Shown here piece after piece: positions 34,283 to 47,656 of a DNA stretch of 64,000 nt (its first letter is position 1; the number at the start of each line of letters is the position of its first letter). This DNA comes from Fasciolopsis buskii (Eukaryota > Platyhelminthes > Trematoda > Plagiorchiida > Fasciolidae). The DNA lies in contig LUCM01000789.1 in NCBI GenBank assembly GCA_008360955.1, forward strand, positions 34,338-98,337. Reading direction: 5' to 3'. The notes below the pieces were generated by a model. It was not told the DNA's origin, made no database searches, and saw only the letters and a list, made by a program, of their open reading frames with translations. The translations under genes and the position numbers were made by a program.

Positions 34283-36184
34283 ATATTCAATCTTCTACTA
34301 CTAGAATGTCAGATTAATTGGGAAGAATTCAAACGGTAGACAGGCGATGACTGACCACATTGTTGACGTGAGACAACAAACGCGAAATCGTGCTTTCGCG
34401 AAAACATTTCCTATCGTTCGTACACATAGTACTAGTCATGGAAAAAGCTCTGTTAGTTTTACCATAGACCGAAGATAGCAGAAAAACAATTGCGGAAATT
34501 GTAACTCACCAATTTTTCACCTTTCCTCGTCTAAGTGATCGCCTAGGTAGACAGTGTTACGAGAGGTTGCACTCTAGCAAACAAAACTTGAAAGTTCAAT
34601 TGTTGAACAGTAAAAAGTAAGAGAGATTAAGAATAAGAGATTACGGAGTAAGAGATTACTATTATGATTACTATCATCCTTATCACTATTGCAATAGTAA
34701 GTTATTTCGTTCAGTACGGGACTTTAAAGAAGATGGATGTGGATAGTGGTTAATAAACGGATGTAGAACAGAATTTGTTGTAGCTTGAGAAAATTCGCTC
34801 GTTCAACTGCGAGGTAACAGACAGCGTAATGGTACATTTTGCATTCGTTATCGAGTTACGGTGCTGGTCTATCCTACTCACTATCTAGTTCGGGATCTGT
34901 TATCAGTGTGACCGACGTGAGAGCACGGGACATGTGGTACTTTCGGCCTGGGGTAAGATCACGTGATGACACGTCCAGCCACCTCTGTGAGTGCAAGTGA
35001 ACATCAAAAGAGCGAAAAAAACAAACCGATGCGTATATGATCCAAAGTTCCATATTGTTTCTGAGATTCTAATAATAATAATAGTTTTTTTCCCCCAAAA
35101 AATCACGAGTTTGAATCTAGTCGGAAATATTTTCGGCCGAGCTAGACGCGTTCGCCAAAGTGTAGTCGACTAATTGAAATTTCCAATTACCATTTAAGTG
35201 ATCCAATTTGGCCAAATATTTTTTCTTGTCGTAAGTGTTAAATCCTTTCCAATAAGTAAAGATAGACAGAAAGCAATTTAAAGTTTGCCTATTGGGAGAA
35301 AAATTTCGACTGGATCCGGACAAGATCCGTGTTACGGGAAGGAATAGAATTAAAATGACCATTTCACTCATTTAGACATCAAGTGTGTGGTATCTCAGAC
35401 CAGTCAAACAGCAAAAATGTCGACACCCAGCCGGGCGAATGTGAAATAATAATTAGTACTCACGGTGGTTAGTGTCTGTAAATGCATCATTTGTACTGGG
35501 TGTTTTTCCTACATTTTCACCATAACATCAGTGCCTACTGGAGGCACTTCACTAATGTGAGATCAAAATATTCACACCAACATACACACATACACACACG
35601 GTGAAAGGGAGCATGAGTTTTGTTGCTTTTGTCTGTCTGATTCAGGTCTATCGTCAACTGTCACGATTTCTACGTCTCTTTTTCTCGACTAAACCGGTTA
35701 AGAATTTTACGGTCTACCAAAGTCGTCATCATCATCATCACCAACCCGACAACCAGAACAGCAGCAGACGTAGGGGACATAAAGTGGTAAAGGCGTACAT
35801 ACACACACAAACAAGCCGACATACACCCCCACACTGATCAATTATCTCTTGTTTCTCGTTGGCTTGGCAACTCGTGTCTATTAACTGGGTGAGAAGGCGC
35901 AAAATCGTCCCGACAATAGACGCTTTTGTTTGTTTGTGTGTGTGTGTGTTGTGTGTGCATACCTGTTTTATAACTCCTTTTGATCGTTAAAAACTAGTTT
36001 CCCACAAAAGATCACCGGGTTTACAGTTGTCAATGTATGCAACGAAGAGTATAGATGACTTCCCATAGTTTTTGTCTTTGTCAAACCTGGTGTTTCGCGC
36101 TTTGTTACTAACCTCGTTCATCTTTAAATCGTACCGCAAGCAAAGGGATACAAAGATGAATATGAATAAGTATGCATTTTAATA
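34283..36184. other. No recognisable gene
   Basis: Low-complexity GAGATTA units occur near 34620-34660 and CAT and GT runs near 35723-35740 and 35933-35950. Coding evidence is absent. Confidence 0.45.
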
Positions 36185-36320
36185 TACTTAATGTCGCCTT
36201 AAAGAGAAGCTTGGTGCCAGGCCACAAATGGAATCAGAGATAACGTTAGGGCAATAAAGTACAAACGGAGAAGGACATTTAACAAGAAAAGGAAGAAAAA
36301 TTTAATTTTTCGCATTTTGC
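36185..36320. repeat. Possible dispersed repeat, related to 4700-4900
   Basis: It shares AGAAGCTTGGTGC, ACAAACGGA and TTAACAAGAAAAGGAA in the same order with the stretch near 4700-4830. The similarity is patchy and the boundaries are unclear. Confidence 0.35.
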
Positions 36321-39300
36321 CATTCCATGGTTTGTTATTATTTTTGTCTACTTGGCATCAATTTTACATCCCAACTATAACATGACGACGTTTTTCGATA
36401 CAAAGATTAAATAATCCAACGGAAATCCCAACCTCTTGGGTCCTACCCCTGGGACTGCGGAAGGTCTACAACGGAAATCAAAGCAGAATCTAATTTCATC
36501 CCGAAGTCGGACCGTCAGATAGCTGCAGCTCTGACCCTGCCCAACAAATGGAAAACGCGCATGGAAGAATTGATTGTTTAAACTTATATACACAAATTAT
36601 GTTGGAAGTGTTTGCGGCTTGTTTTTTGGTGACTGTCAAAAATGTCTTTTCGCATCCGAGATTTGCACCAGACGCTAGCAAATCCGTGGTTAGATAATAA
36701 TTTGTGCTGGACTCCTTCGCTGATCACACAAGGTAAAGTTAAAATGTGACACTATACAGGTATGGCCGGTTGTGCATTCCAAAATTTTTGAGGTCTTAGC
36801 ATTTACGAGGTTTGAATAAGTAGTAGCAAATGTCGTGAACTTATTTACGGGTTTCTCTCATCATGCTTGTTGGTAAACTTTAGTGAGGCCAGTTAAACAT
36901 GCGTGGGCCTGGTTGTCAAGGCGAACTCATCTGAACATGAAAAATGAGCTCATAACAGAGTATGAAAACCATATGCTTGTCTGTTACTGTCACAGGAATC
37001 ATCGGTTTCCATCCACACACAATAACAAAACTCGCTGGTCCAGAAGAAAGCACCCGAAATCAAGGCTGTATTTACAGGCTAAAGTTAGTCATTTAATGAC
37101 TGGTATAATTTACGTTTACTAGGACCTAATAATTGTTACCAGCCATGAAGTGGATAATTTTTATTCAAGAGGAATCTTGATTTACACCGGAGTTGACCTT
37201 GGATCAAGGTCATTCAAACAACCTCGTCAGTCGTTCGCTTCTTTTATCTTCGCAGTGAAGCAGTGAGCTCTGGTCAGTGAGATCGTTTAGTGCCCGATTT
37301 AGGGGTAATGAATTTTATTTTTAAAACCTTTCTTTTGTTCAACTATATCCGCCATTACAAACTAAAAAATGCCGAAATTTGTATTGCATTAAGCGAATAA
37401 ACTATATCAAGAGCAGGCCTCAGATGCAGGAAATCAATCAAATGCAAAAGTGAACATAGTGGCATTTATATTTACCTTCAAGTTTTACGACAAAAGTTAT
37501 TTTCTTTAATCTAAAGCATTATTTCACACATCCTTTTTCCCACAAGGAGGAAAAATACTTAAATGTGGAAAGTATATTAATAGCAATAAACCAGGGAATG
37601 TTGCAACTTTCTTCAGCAGTGGAAGACATAGAACGTGTAAATTCAGCGGCCTGTTAATGTTGTTGATGGACGCATAACATGTAGTTACCAGCGACATATT
37701 TACAAAACAGATATTTCTAGAATGAAATCCTTTGAAGAAATTTCTCGTCTTTGCTATGTCTGTCCAAGTTGCTTGGAATGACACTAATAAGACGAGAGAA
37801 ACCTCTTTGAAGATTCAAAATGTAAGGCACTTAACACAGGAAATTTTTTATTCTGGCAACGCTTCACGAAATCAGAGAAAAGGATAATAAAGAGAAATGG
37901 TGGTTTTTCCGAACGAACCTCGTCCCGCTTCACTAGAACTGGGTAAACATATTACCTTGAGTAAAGCGCTTTCCTTCCAGATTGACGTACGTGGGGTCAA
38001 TGTACACTAAGTTCTAGAGTGCTTCATATCAGTGTGTTTCACAGGTTCAATCAAGAAGTTATCCAACCTATTTCTGATATCCCGGGATTACATTTCAGTG
38101 GTAATTCACCTACCTGCACAACGGATATGAAATTGAAAGTTCTAAAACTTCGTGGAGCATGAGACAGAAATGATTTTATACTCTGTTTATTGGATGCGAT
38201 AGTAAAATAATCGAAAGTATACTGAAGGACAATGGCCAGCCTCTAGATCGTCAACGTCTACGCATGCTGTATTTATGTAAAGTCATATGTCAAGTTGTTG
38301 AGAACAATTGTTATCGTGGTCACCCTAGCGGGTTCGTCTTGCGTTATTTCAGAGATCTGCTGATGCTGTTTAAAGCGAGTTACTGAGTGAATTTCTGTCA
38401 TATCTGCTTGCTATGTAGGATCAAAGTTTACAATTCTTTTGTTGACCTATTTTGCCACTTCCCTTCTAAATAATCGGAAAGAAACCCAAGTATTGTTTTT
38501 TTGATGTGTTGCATATTAGGGCGGAAGGAACTTATGTGGGCAAGTGACCCTTTTTACACCAGTTTCGGTGAGACCTGTACATCCTGCCGTTATGAAGAAG
38601 CCGGCTTTCACATTGATGTCACACAAACTTCAGATTCGGGAAGACAGACATGGACAACGCAACTTTACAGTTGATGCATTTAGAAAAATAGAGATTCGTG
38701 TTAGATTGTTCAAAAAATTCCGTAACAACACCGAGTTATGGGAGAATGGCATTAAAATTCTCATTGGTTATTGATTACTAACACAGGCCAGTATCGCCGT
38801 TACAATCCTAAAAGGTACCGCCATTGTATCGAAATCAGAATTTGTCATTGAAATCAAATCAAATCCATCGAAAAAGGTAGTTCGATTGAAAAACTGATTT
38901 AACAAATGAATTTACTCAAGGTAACCGAAACGTTTGCTCACTTGGACTCTTCTTTGATGAAAACGATATATTCTGAACAACAACAGATATTTCTGTATTA
39001 CATAACCCATAATTTATTGGCTGTCAATTCACTGTGCCACTGATACTCTGGCTGACCGTCGTTTAAGTGGCCGAGAGAGCTCAACCTGTTAAATTCGCTG
39101 CGGTTGACTCCAACATTACCGGTTCAGCTCTTGCTAGCGTTGATTCCCATTACAATCGGCATCCCTTCAGTGGCCTAGGCCTGCTTTCCGAATTATTGAA
39201 CAGTTAACGAGTAACAAAGTGAAAATGTCTTTATTAATACTATTGTTAGCATTATTATTTGTGGACTAAGTGAAACGACTATGCACGTAACACGTTTGTC

Positions 39301-42300
39301 TTCATCTGTCTGTTTACCAAGTGCCACCTTAAAAATCTGCACTTCATTAATCGATCTGTTCGTTGAAACAAAATTCTCCATGAGATTTCGGCCAGTGCGC
39401 AGCAAACAGTCGATGAAATGAGATTAGTGGTGAAATAATTCTATTAAATAAAAACAAATACTGACCAGATATTTGTTCCGAATCATTATATGTTTACTCA
39501 CCATAATGATCAGTCACGTATCTCTAGGGCAACTGGAACATAATCAAATCAACACCCTCCCACTTTCCTCAATAATGTATACTTACGAATGGGCAAAATG
39601 CCAGCGAACTTTCCATTATTTATCCTCTCCAGCTGTCTAGGAATGGGAATATTAACGGAACAGTAGGAGCGGTTTCGATGCGATCAAACTTTAACCCGCA
39701 GAAATTCACTCAAAGAGGACCAATTCAAACGAATAATCACAACGGCGTATTGTTGAAATTTTTTGTCGGACAATCGAGAAGAGCCTTCAGAAGGGGGAAC
39801 ATGTCGTCTCAACTTTTGTCTGCTGATGTCGGTAGCATGTCTTATGTGTGGATTGGAGGACATCGCTCTTCCCAAAAGCCTTCCGCGGGCTTCATGGACC
39901 TTGTCACCCAACAGACTTGCATATCCTATGCTCTCCTGTTCATTCATCATCATATTTGCCCTGGCGCTACAATCTTACTTCAATGACTAGAAGTAATTCT
40001 GATATATAATGCCTTAACCAGCTATAAGTTCAATGCAAGTATGGTATTATTTGACTACGGAGGAACATGAACTCCTTATGTGCACAAGTGGCGCTCTGGC
40101 TGAAGGCATACAAATGAATCTGGTGCATCACACGAAAGTCTAATTTGCGATGATTTTCTTACGAGTATAATATGATCCACGCTAGAAGCTTGAGGTCATC
40201 TGGCCTTAATAGCCCGATGATTCACGATAGCATTTTAGGCTAAACGAACTGTGTTGTTGAAGTTCAGGGTTGACTAGAGGGGAGAGTAATCAGCACGAAT
40301 AACTGATGAGTGGCAATAACTGAAAACATGGTTGGGGTGATTCCGAGGAGATCTTACCGTTCCATTCGTATGGGCAATAATAATTGTCCTCGAGTAGAAC
40401 AAAATCCTCTTTGGTGTTCTTAGGCACATCATCAAAAAACGGAATTTGTACTTATGTATTCATGTATATATAAATGCTTGTCGCTGTGCATGAACGTACA
40501 TATGTGCGTATTGCCCTCTTTCCATGTGCGCATATAAATATATAGATACATATGCATTTACATGTTTAGGAAAGGCTTTGAACGATCGCGTGGGCGCTGA
40601 ACTTCGCTATGTCAAGCTTCTCCTTGATTTTATTGACCGGCCGGTCTCCTCTATCGTGGTATGTGTCTCGTTCAATCCCTCAGGCTATTGCACGCTCTGT
40701 CGTAGGGTTCTATGGAATTTTACACTTTTCTGCTTTTGCTACGACAGACCAAAGACAGCGGCAGAAAAAATACTTGTTTGCTTAGAATGTCCTTGGACCA
40801 AAATGGAATATTCCTCAGGTTTGCTCAGTTTTTGGCGAAGTTTTATACTTTTACAGTCAGTTTATCCTTCGACACAATCCAATTCAGTACTATGCAACTC
40901 ACCATAATTCGCCGGGTTATTAGTAAAATGATTCAAGTGGGCGGTTTCGTTCTACTGTTTGCGTTGTACACTTCACTGAGATGGTCAGCTGTCAACGCCA
41001 GAATGTTTCAGTCTAAAGGTCACGGATTCGATTTCTGCCTCCCCCACTCGACATCCTTCAGTTGTTCAACTTCCCGTTAACGGGCAATTATTGATAACCA
41101 ACGTGAGCGTTTATAGACTATATTAATAAAACCATTTTTCTAGACTGCAAAGCAAATATCTTTTAATGCGAATTTTCGAGTCCTCTTCACGAAAATGATT
41201 TGATGATGTACTAAAAATTTGCATTCCACCGATCCGCATCGACTAGTATTTGTGCCACAATGGATCATAGTTTCTCACCCGGAATTTACTCATTGAAAAA
41301 AGTGATTGAATCAAATCTGTTTACACACATGTTAGCACATGACCACGTTTTCGTTTCTTCCTAACGGTCAAATTTTAGACAACATTTTTTCACACACAAT
41401 TGGGACATCCATTTTGGAGTAAACAACCAATCCGATTCAGACAGCAATGTCTGCATGTGTTACTTCATCTGAAATTGGTTGAAGACCAAGTCTAACCCCT
41501 TGATTGTCTCATCAGGATTGCAGAAGGAATTGGCCAGTAAGGAAGTTAGTTATGAGAATTCGTACAACTGATTGTCCCATGTGGATGAATCAATAGGCGG
41601 GAGAAAACTGGTTTGACGTGAGAACCGTATGCACATCTACGCACACATGCACACACACACATGCACACAAAGCAAGAGTGAGGCAAACATGTAAAATTAC
41701 TCTGTGGGCACGAAAGCAAGCGAAGCTAGGCACGCACAGATTCACACATTCGCGTACTTAAATAGATACATACAAAAAGATCAGTATTGAGTAAGGTGTG
41801 TAAAATTTAAGTTCCTTCTCCTTGGTACAGATCTTCAGTGAGATTTTCACAAGCGAAGTTGTGGGAAAGCAAGATGATAAACCATGTGATCAGTCATAAT
41901 TTAGCGTACAATGCATTTGCAAAGGTAAAGTACGTTTCTAAAAGAATGCCCAAAATGCAGCATGCAACAAGAAGTTCGCTCAGATTCAAAAGCTGCCTAG
42001 TCAAGTCTATCTAAACAACATAAGATTGGCCTCAACATTCGAAGTATAAAATTAGAAAATTTATAAATTCATGTGATATTGACGATGTAGTGACTTCTAG
42101 CTCAATGAATTCCTCACACTCGTAATTCCTAAAACCGTCGACAATTTCACGTCGGTCAGTCATTCAGTCAGTATGTCTGTCTGTCTCTCTGTTTGTTTCC
42201 CCTGTCTAGCTAGCTGTTTGTGCCGATCAGCCATTCTGTCATTGGTTGGTAGATTGCTTGCTTGATTCATTCATTAATTCTTTCTTTCAGTCAGTCATTC

Positions 42301-44020
42301 ACTCACTCCAAAACAAGAAGCTTCCCAGCCATCTGTAGTTAACATTATCTAGTGATACTGTGCTTGCTGTAATTAGCCGATTATACATTTGAACGTTGTG
42401 ACTATTTTCTCTCCGGGTCCTAGCAGTTGTTTTAATGGTTAAACAGATTGCTGCCTTGTCCATTTCCTTTTCTTACATATCCAGGATGTCATCGAATCTA
42501 TCATGTTCCACACTACCTTCCGCTACTGAAAAACGAATGTGGTAAAGCTACTTCGGATTAGCAGAGCGATACGACTGGGTATCACTTTATCACCCAAGAT
42601 CTTTTTGTGTTTGTATCGCCACGGAACTTTGATTTCTTGCTAACCCAGGTTTGATGATCATATTGTGATGCGCGAAGTTGCACGTGTAGTAGGGAGCATA
42701 GTCAATAGCCACTTACGGTTCGGAATGGTTTCCCATATCAGCTTGCATATTACTGCTATTGCAATCCTCTCGATTAAGCGACACCTCATTTCCCTACATG
42801 TGCCCGAGTGGCGTGAGACGTGAAATGTCTTTGGTTTCACTTCCAGCACACGAATGCTAGAGCACGTGCACATTCAAATAATGCACTGAAATGGGTATAA
42901 CCATGCAGCATCCGTCATGGGCTCCAAACTGTCTACGTTAGATTTCTAGTTGACGAATTTTAGTTCGTTATTTGCTGGCTGAATAGACTGTCTCCCGTGC
43001 AAGGAACTGGGATTTCACCACAAAATCACATGGTACCTAGTACTCCTGTTTCAGCATTCTTCGTTGTTTATCAGTCTGTTGGTACTCCGTTAATTCAGCT
43101 TAGAAGTGTGTCACTTATGTGCACGGTGGCCAAGGGATCAGCAACTTGGCATTTTGTCTTGAATGTTGCTAGTTGGGACCTCCTTATAGCCGATCACCAT
43201 CTCATTGGGCACTTCACAATGAACAGTCCGAAGAATATGGCATGTTGTTGCATCTCTATAGAAAACGAGTTAAGGGATAGAGAAGAACACTCGGTTAGGT
43301 TGAGGCTGAATGAACAGGAGGTACTTGTTGAAAACCGGGGATGATTATTCGTGGAACCCTAGCTGGCTATCGGGTTCCACTCCAGACATCATATCCGCCG
43401 AATCGGTTCTGTTGTGCCCATCGTTTTCCCTTGATCATTTCCCCTACCGTCAGACAAAATCGCGTTTTCCCCCTTGGATAAGATAAAAATAGTGCCATAG
43501 GAAATAAACATTTCTCTGAAGGCACACTGAAAACCTTTGATTTTTCAACATTGCAACGCTTTAATTTATTATCATTGCGGCATCGTCTAAGAACCTCATC
43601 ATTTACAAATATTTGAATAGAGCATTAGAAACGTGAATCAAATTCTATCTGATTGTTTAAAACATTCAGTTTGGTGCAAGAAAATGATGGTACTGAGGAC
43701 CATGGTTATAAATCATCGAATTGGACTCGTAAGCTGAGAAAAAAGGTGCCTCGGAAGTCGAAATCATCGCATGTGTTCAGTGGGGCACGCCGATGATCGT
43801 TAACAGTTTCATCGTTGTTTTGTAAATTCGTTCATCAACTAGACGATGGTTCACGTTGCCTTTGATGTGTCGGATGACTTACCGGTTGCTGGGTTCAAAA
43901 TCCATATAGCCGGTAATGTGTCCTGTGTAAATAGAGGCACACTCATCGAACTGAATTCATAGTTTTGTCTCTGGTTACGAACGCTATCCTGTATACCCCG
44001 CCCGTACTTTCATGGGGTTA

Positions 44021-44056
<36 letters not shown>

Positions 44057-45593
44057 CTTGTGACTTCGACCCTTTGTTGAATTCTTTTCGGCAAGACCAC
44101 TTATCCCGCCGATAATGCGAAGATGATTAGGTTCTCCGGCCAACCATGCGCTCCATTTGGTTACCGAGACAGTTCGTTTCATCAAATGGTCATCTGTTTG
44201 TTATGGTGGATTCAACAAAACACAGTAGGTCTTCGATAAGAACAAAATCTGGGCCACTGTCTGAGTCATTCCTATTCCACTATTCAATAGATTGGATAGG
44301 AAGCTCTTTGCCTCCAAACAACGTGGTCTAAGGGGATGTAGTTACTTCACCAGTGTTGAATAGCAGCCCATTTAGAGGACACTTGAGTTAAATGCATATA
44401 GAAAAAAGTGAAATTCTTCTAACATATCATTCTCTCCGTTCATTGTTCGCATACGTTCTCGTTAACCAAGTTGAATAGATCAACACCATTGGATAGGAGA
44501 GGAATTTGGATGGGTTTGTCCATAAGAGAACAAGTCTTATCTGACAGAGTGTCACCTTTGGGCTGATTGATTTTCACCTTCCCTGAGTAGTCATCAGTCA
44601 ATCTGAACTACATTCAATCTCACGGTTAGATCCCATTTGCTGGGTTAGGCAACACTATTCACATACAGTTCGGCAAGTTAGCTAACCCAGGCTAAAGTAA
44701 CCAGGGTTGCGAGACTTTGGTGAAATAGTATCTGGTATACAAAAATATCGATCATTGAACCCCAAATATAACCTAATCTCTAATTGATCGGATGAGAATA
44801 AAAACTATCCAAGGTCTTTCCATACACGTACAAAGTGATGCAGAACCAATTGTGGTCACCATAGTTCAGGCTTTAAGACTGGTCGGTACGGAGTGGATTT
44901 CTGTCTATTGCCAGAATGAACCGTGTTACTGGAAGTTGAATCTCGGATTTTTGAGGCGGTAACCAGTCATGTTATTCTGGCCCGGGATCCTTGGCCCCCC
45001 TGTGAGTTGTATTCACTGCTACCGAATAGTAAACGAACATCTAGGGCGCCGCTAGGAACGACACATTAGGAAGCAGATGGTTGGCAGCTGGAACTTTTTT
45101 TGCGCGTGAACTAGAGATGCGCTGTCGAAATAAACAAACAGACCGATGCCCAAGGGGCTTGTTTTGTATCAACATTCTATGAAACTGTATGTGCACGAGG
45201 CTGATTTATTCGGTGCAATTAGCCAACTGAAGTAAAGAAATTAGACTGGGTATTTTGTGTACTTCTAATCACGTGATCTGAACTACTTCCGTCGATAACA
45301 TGTGATCATTTAAAGCAGGTTAATAAAAGGTTATGAAATTCCCATTTACGACGAACACACTGTGCCCAATTAGTCATGTCACGGATTTATTTTAACTATG
45401 ACCGATTTCCACTGTCATCTTAGTGCGGAGAGGCCACATGCAAGTCACGTGATACCACGTCGTGCTAACCGACCTAGATATCTGGTTAAGGAGACCCGTG
45501 GCCACAAACGGTCATGAAATAAAAACATTCCCCGGAGGCCACTGGATGGAATGTATTCCATCGATTGGGATATTTCCAATTTCCTATTTACAG
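36321..45593. other. No recognisable gene
   Basis: Open frames reach 127 codons (40524-40907, 40712-41080, 42997-43344, all plus) but lack motifs or convincing splice sites. A weak tRNA-like box-B remnant is at about 41025-41036. Simple repeats include TCAGTCAT-like units at about 42155-42310, CA runs near 41650-41670 and a long CA run at 44022-44055. Confidence 0.4.
44022..44055. repeat. (CA)n microsatellite
   Basis: Seventeen uninterrupted CA units, the longest CA run in the window. Confidence 0.93.
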
Positions 45594-45810
45594 TCATGAA
45601 TTGTAAGTGCAACTTGAAGGTGTTTCCCTTCCATTATGGTCTTCTCGTAGTATCGGTCTGCATAGCTTGGCTCGGAGCCAACTCAATGCCGGTTTGTAAT
45701 CCGTACCCGTCGGTTATTTTGACCGACCCGATTCCGTACAGTGATTTCAAGTTCGAATACTACAATAGGATTACCCCGTCATGTCAACCCGCTTGTTTCC
45801 TATCAGTATG
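45594..45810 (+). CDS. Candidate first exon of a secreted protein
   Basis: After a possible acceptor-like TTTACAG, an ATG at 45596 opens a 72-codon frame beginning MNCKCNLKVFPFHYGLLVVS and continuing VCIAWLGANSMP. A basic start, a hydrophobic core of about 15 residues and small residues before a cleavage-like Ala-Asn-Ser suggest a signal peptide. The rest (VCNPYPSVILTDPIPYSDFK, then PSCQPACF) contains paired cysteines. The frame ends near a donor-like GTATGA at about 45809. No family is recognised, no promoter is seen, and the frame is short enough to be chance. Confidence 0.28.
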
Positions 45811-47656
45811 ACAATAGGACACAGACATTTTCACTCTTATATGAATGTATGCTCCTAAGAGTCTTGGTAATTTCCGCAGTGGTCACGTTAGACTGACAAT
45901 TGGCAAACTCTAAAGTAACCCATTTCGAAATGCTCACTCACCTGGAGTGAACTAACCAGGTTCAATTATGACGACTAAATGAGCACGAGGTACAGTCATC
46001 AGAGGCGATTCCTCCTAGTCAAAATGAAACAAATAAATAAATAAACAAATGACATCCAAAATAGGTAGTAATAAATTCTCATTTTGCACAAAGAAGTTTG
46101 TGGTTGAATCTTCAGACGACATTGGTATCCGTGTGGTACGGGTATTGGGAAATTCAAAATTGACACAGTCAACTGTGATGAGATCAACGAACTTTCGCTC
46201 CAAAAATTTGTCCTATCACCGTAGGATACTTGGACTCAAGTAACGCAACTGAATATCTTATTCCGAACGTGCACTCCCGGATGGCGCGTAGTAATTCATT
46301 TGTACTCGAGTAACTTGCAAGAAACCAACAGCAACACTTTGAGTTACCTCAGATAGGCCCTAGTAGTACGCAGCATGAACAGTCGGTAGAATGAATCACG
46401 CGAACCGCATGATTGGTTTGGTACATGCCAAGAGCCAATGAGAATCGAGGCACAATTTGGCTGGACCCCTTACCTTGTGTGTTAGCGTTTACGTTCGCCA
46501 TAAGCGTATGCACTTGATTGCCCGCTGGATCGACCTCTGACCGTCAACGAGTGTTTGTGTATGTCTCATTCAGACCAGTTTTCACACAATGGTGAAAGCA
46601 AGCTTATACGTATCAGCACACATACAGCACTGGGTACCCAGAGCTGCGCAACCAATGTATCGAAAAATACATGGAGTTGCTTGTCAGAGATGTTAAAGAA
46701 GTGGTACTTATCGGCAAAGCCTACTCAAATTGTTCCAGAGACTCACCTCCGGAAAGCAGCGCTTCTCGTCGCAACCCATTTCCGGTGTTGTTGTGGTTCG
46801 ACCTCATTCGAGCAATGCTGGGAAGAACTGAAATTACAACATCAACGGAGTTTTAATAACTTTCAGTCCCAACTGATCATTTAGCTTTTAAGAAACGCCC
46901 CAATCTACTTCATGCACACACAACAAAAGCTGAAGGTGTCGGGAACAATCAATAACCGCATGGGTTGTCTACTCAGAAGCCATTGTATGATAAGTCCACG
47001 TGTGAATCTTGCGGTACAGTTCATCATGACATACAACTACAAACGGCCAATCAGAATCGTGCTGACTCTTGAGCAAGAAAAGCGAACATCGTGCGGTCGT
47101 CACTAGCCCAGCTAAACGGAATGTGTTTTGCTCAATCAAATTTCTGGCCAAGCAGAGCTCAATTACTTTCATCCAGTAGTACATTGGGCCAACTATTGAA
47201 ACACTCCGTAGACTTTGTGGACGCCCATTGGTCTTCCAGGCAGACTGCGATTAGCAGTCAGATGGAGGTAGTCAGCCGATGACCAAAAGTTAGTGTGAGG
47301 GGAGTCAAGTAGGTTGAGATAGACCTCCCGGTTGAGGTTCGAGAGATTCGACATTCAGACCGGCAGAGGGATTGGGCGTATGAGATAAAAGCCACAACCA
47401 GAAATGAAATTGCACTGATGATACTTCAGAATTCTCTAGTTGCTGAATTACGGCCATATTTTCCTCTTATTGAACTCTCTTTTCGGCGCGCAGGACTATA
47501 AATCGGAAGAAGTCATTAGTTAGTAAAGAGAATCGAGTCATACTGACGTGACGTTATCGATTCTGAGAATCACGTTGAAAATAACTCGGAAATGAATAGC
47601 TCACATACCGCCCAAATTCGGACGAATTCATTTATCAAGACAGACAGCTACTAAAT
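45811..47656. other. No recognisable gene
   Basis: A 109-codon plus frame (46555-46884) and an overlapping one in another frame have no motif I recognise. An AAAT run is at about 46025-46050. Confidence 0.45.

Noticed and set aside
39060..39140. GTGGCCGAGAGAG as the start of a Ser/Leu tRNA
   Set aside because: Only the box A resemblance holds; no T arm with a proper box B or acceptor pairing follows.
40280..40350. CTGATGAGTGG followed by GAAAAC as a hammerhead ribozyme
   Set aside because: No stem II can form between the two core pieces, and the spacing is wrong.
40977..41045. Box B-like GGATTCGATTTC as a further SINE family 1 copy
   Set aside because: The head is too degraded and the characteristic body after the head is absent.
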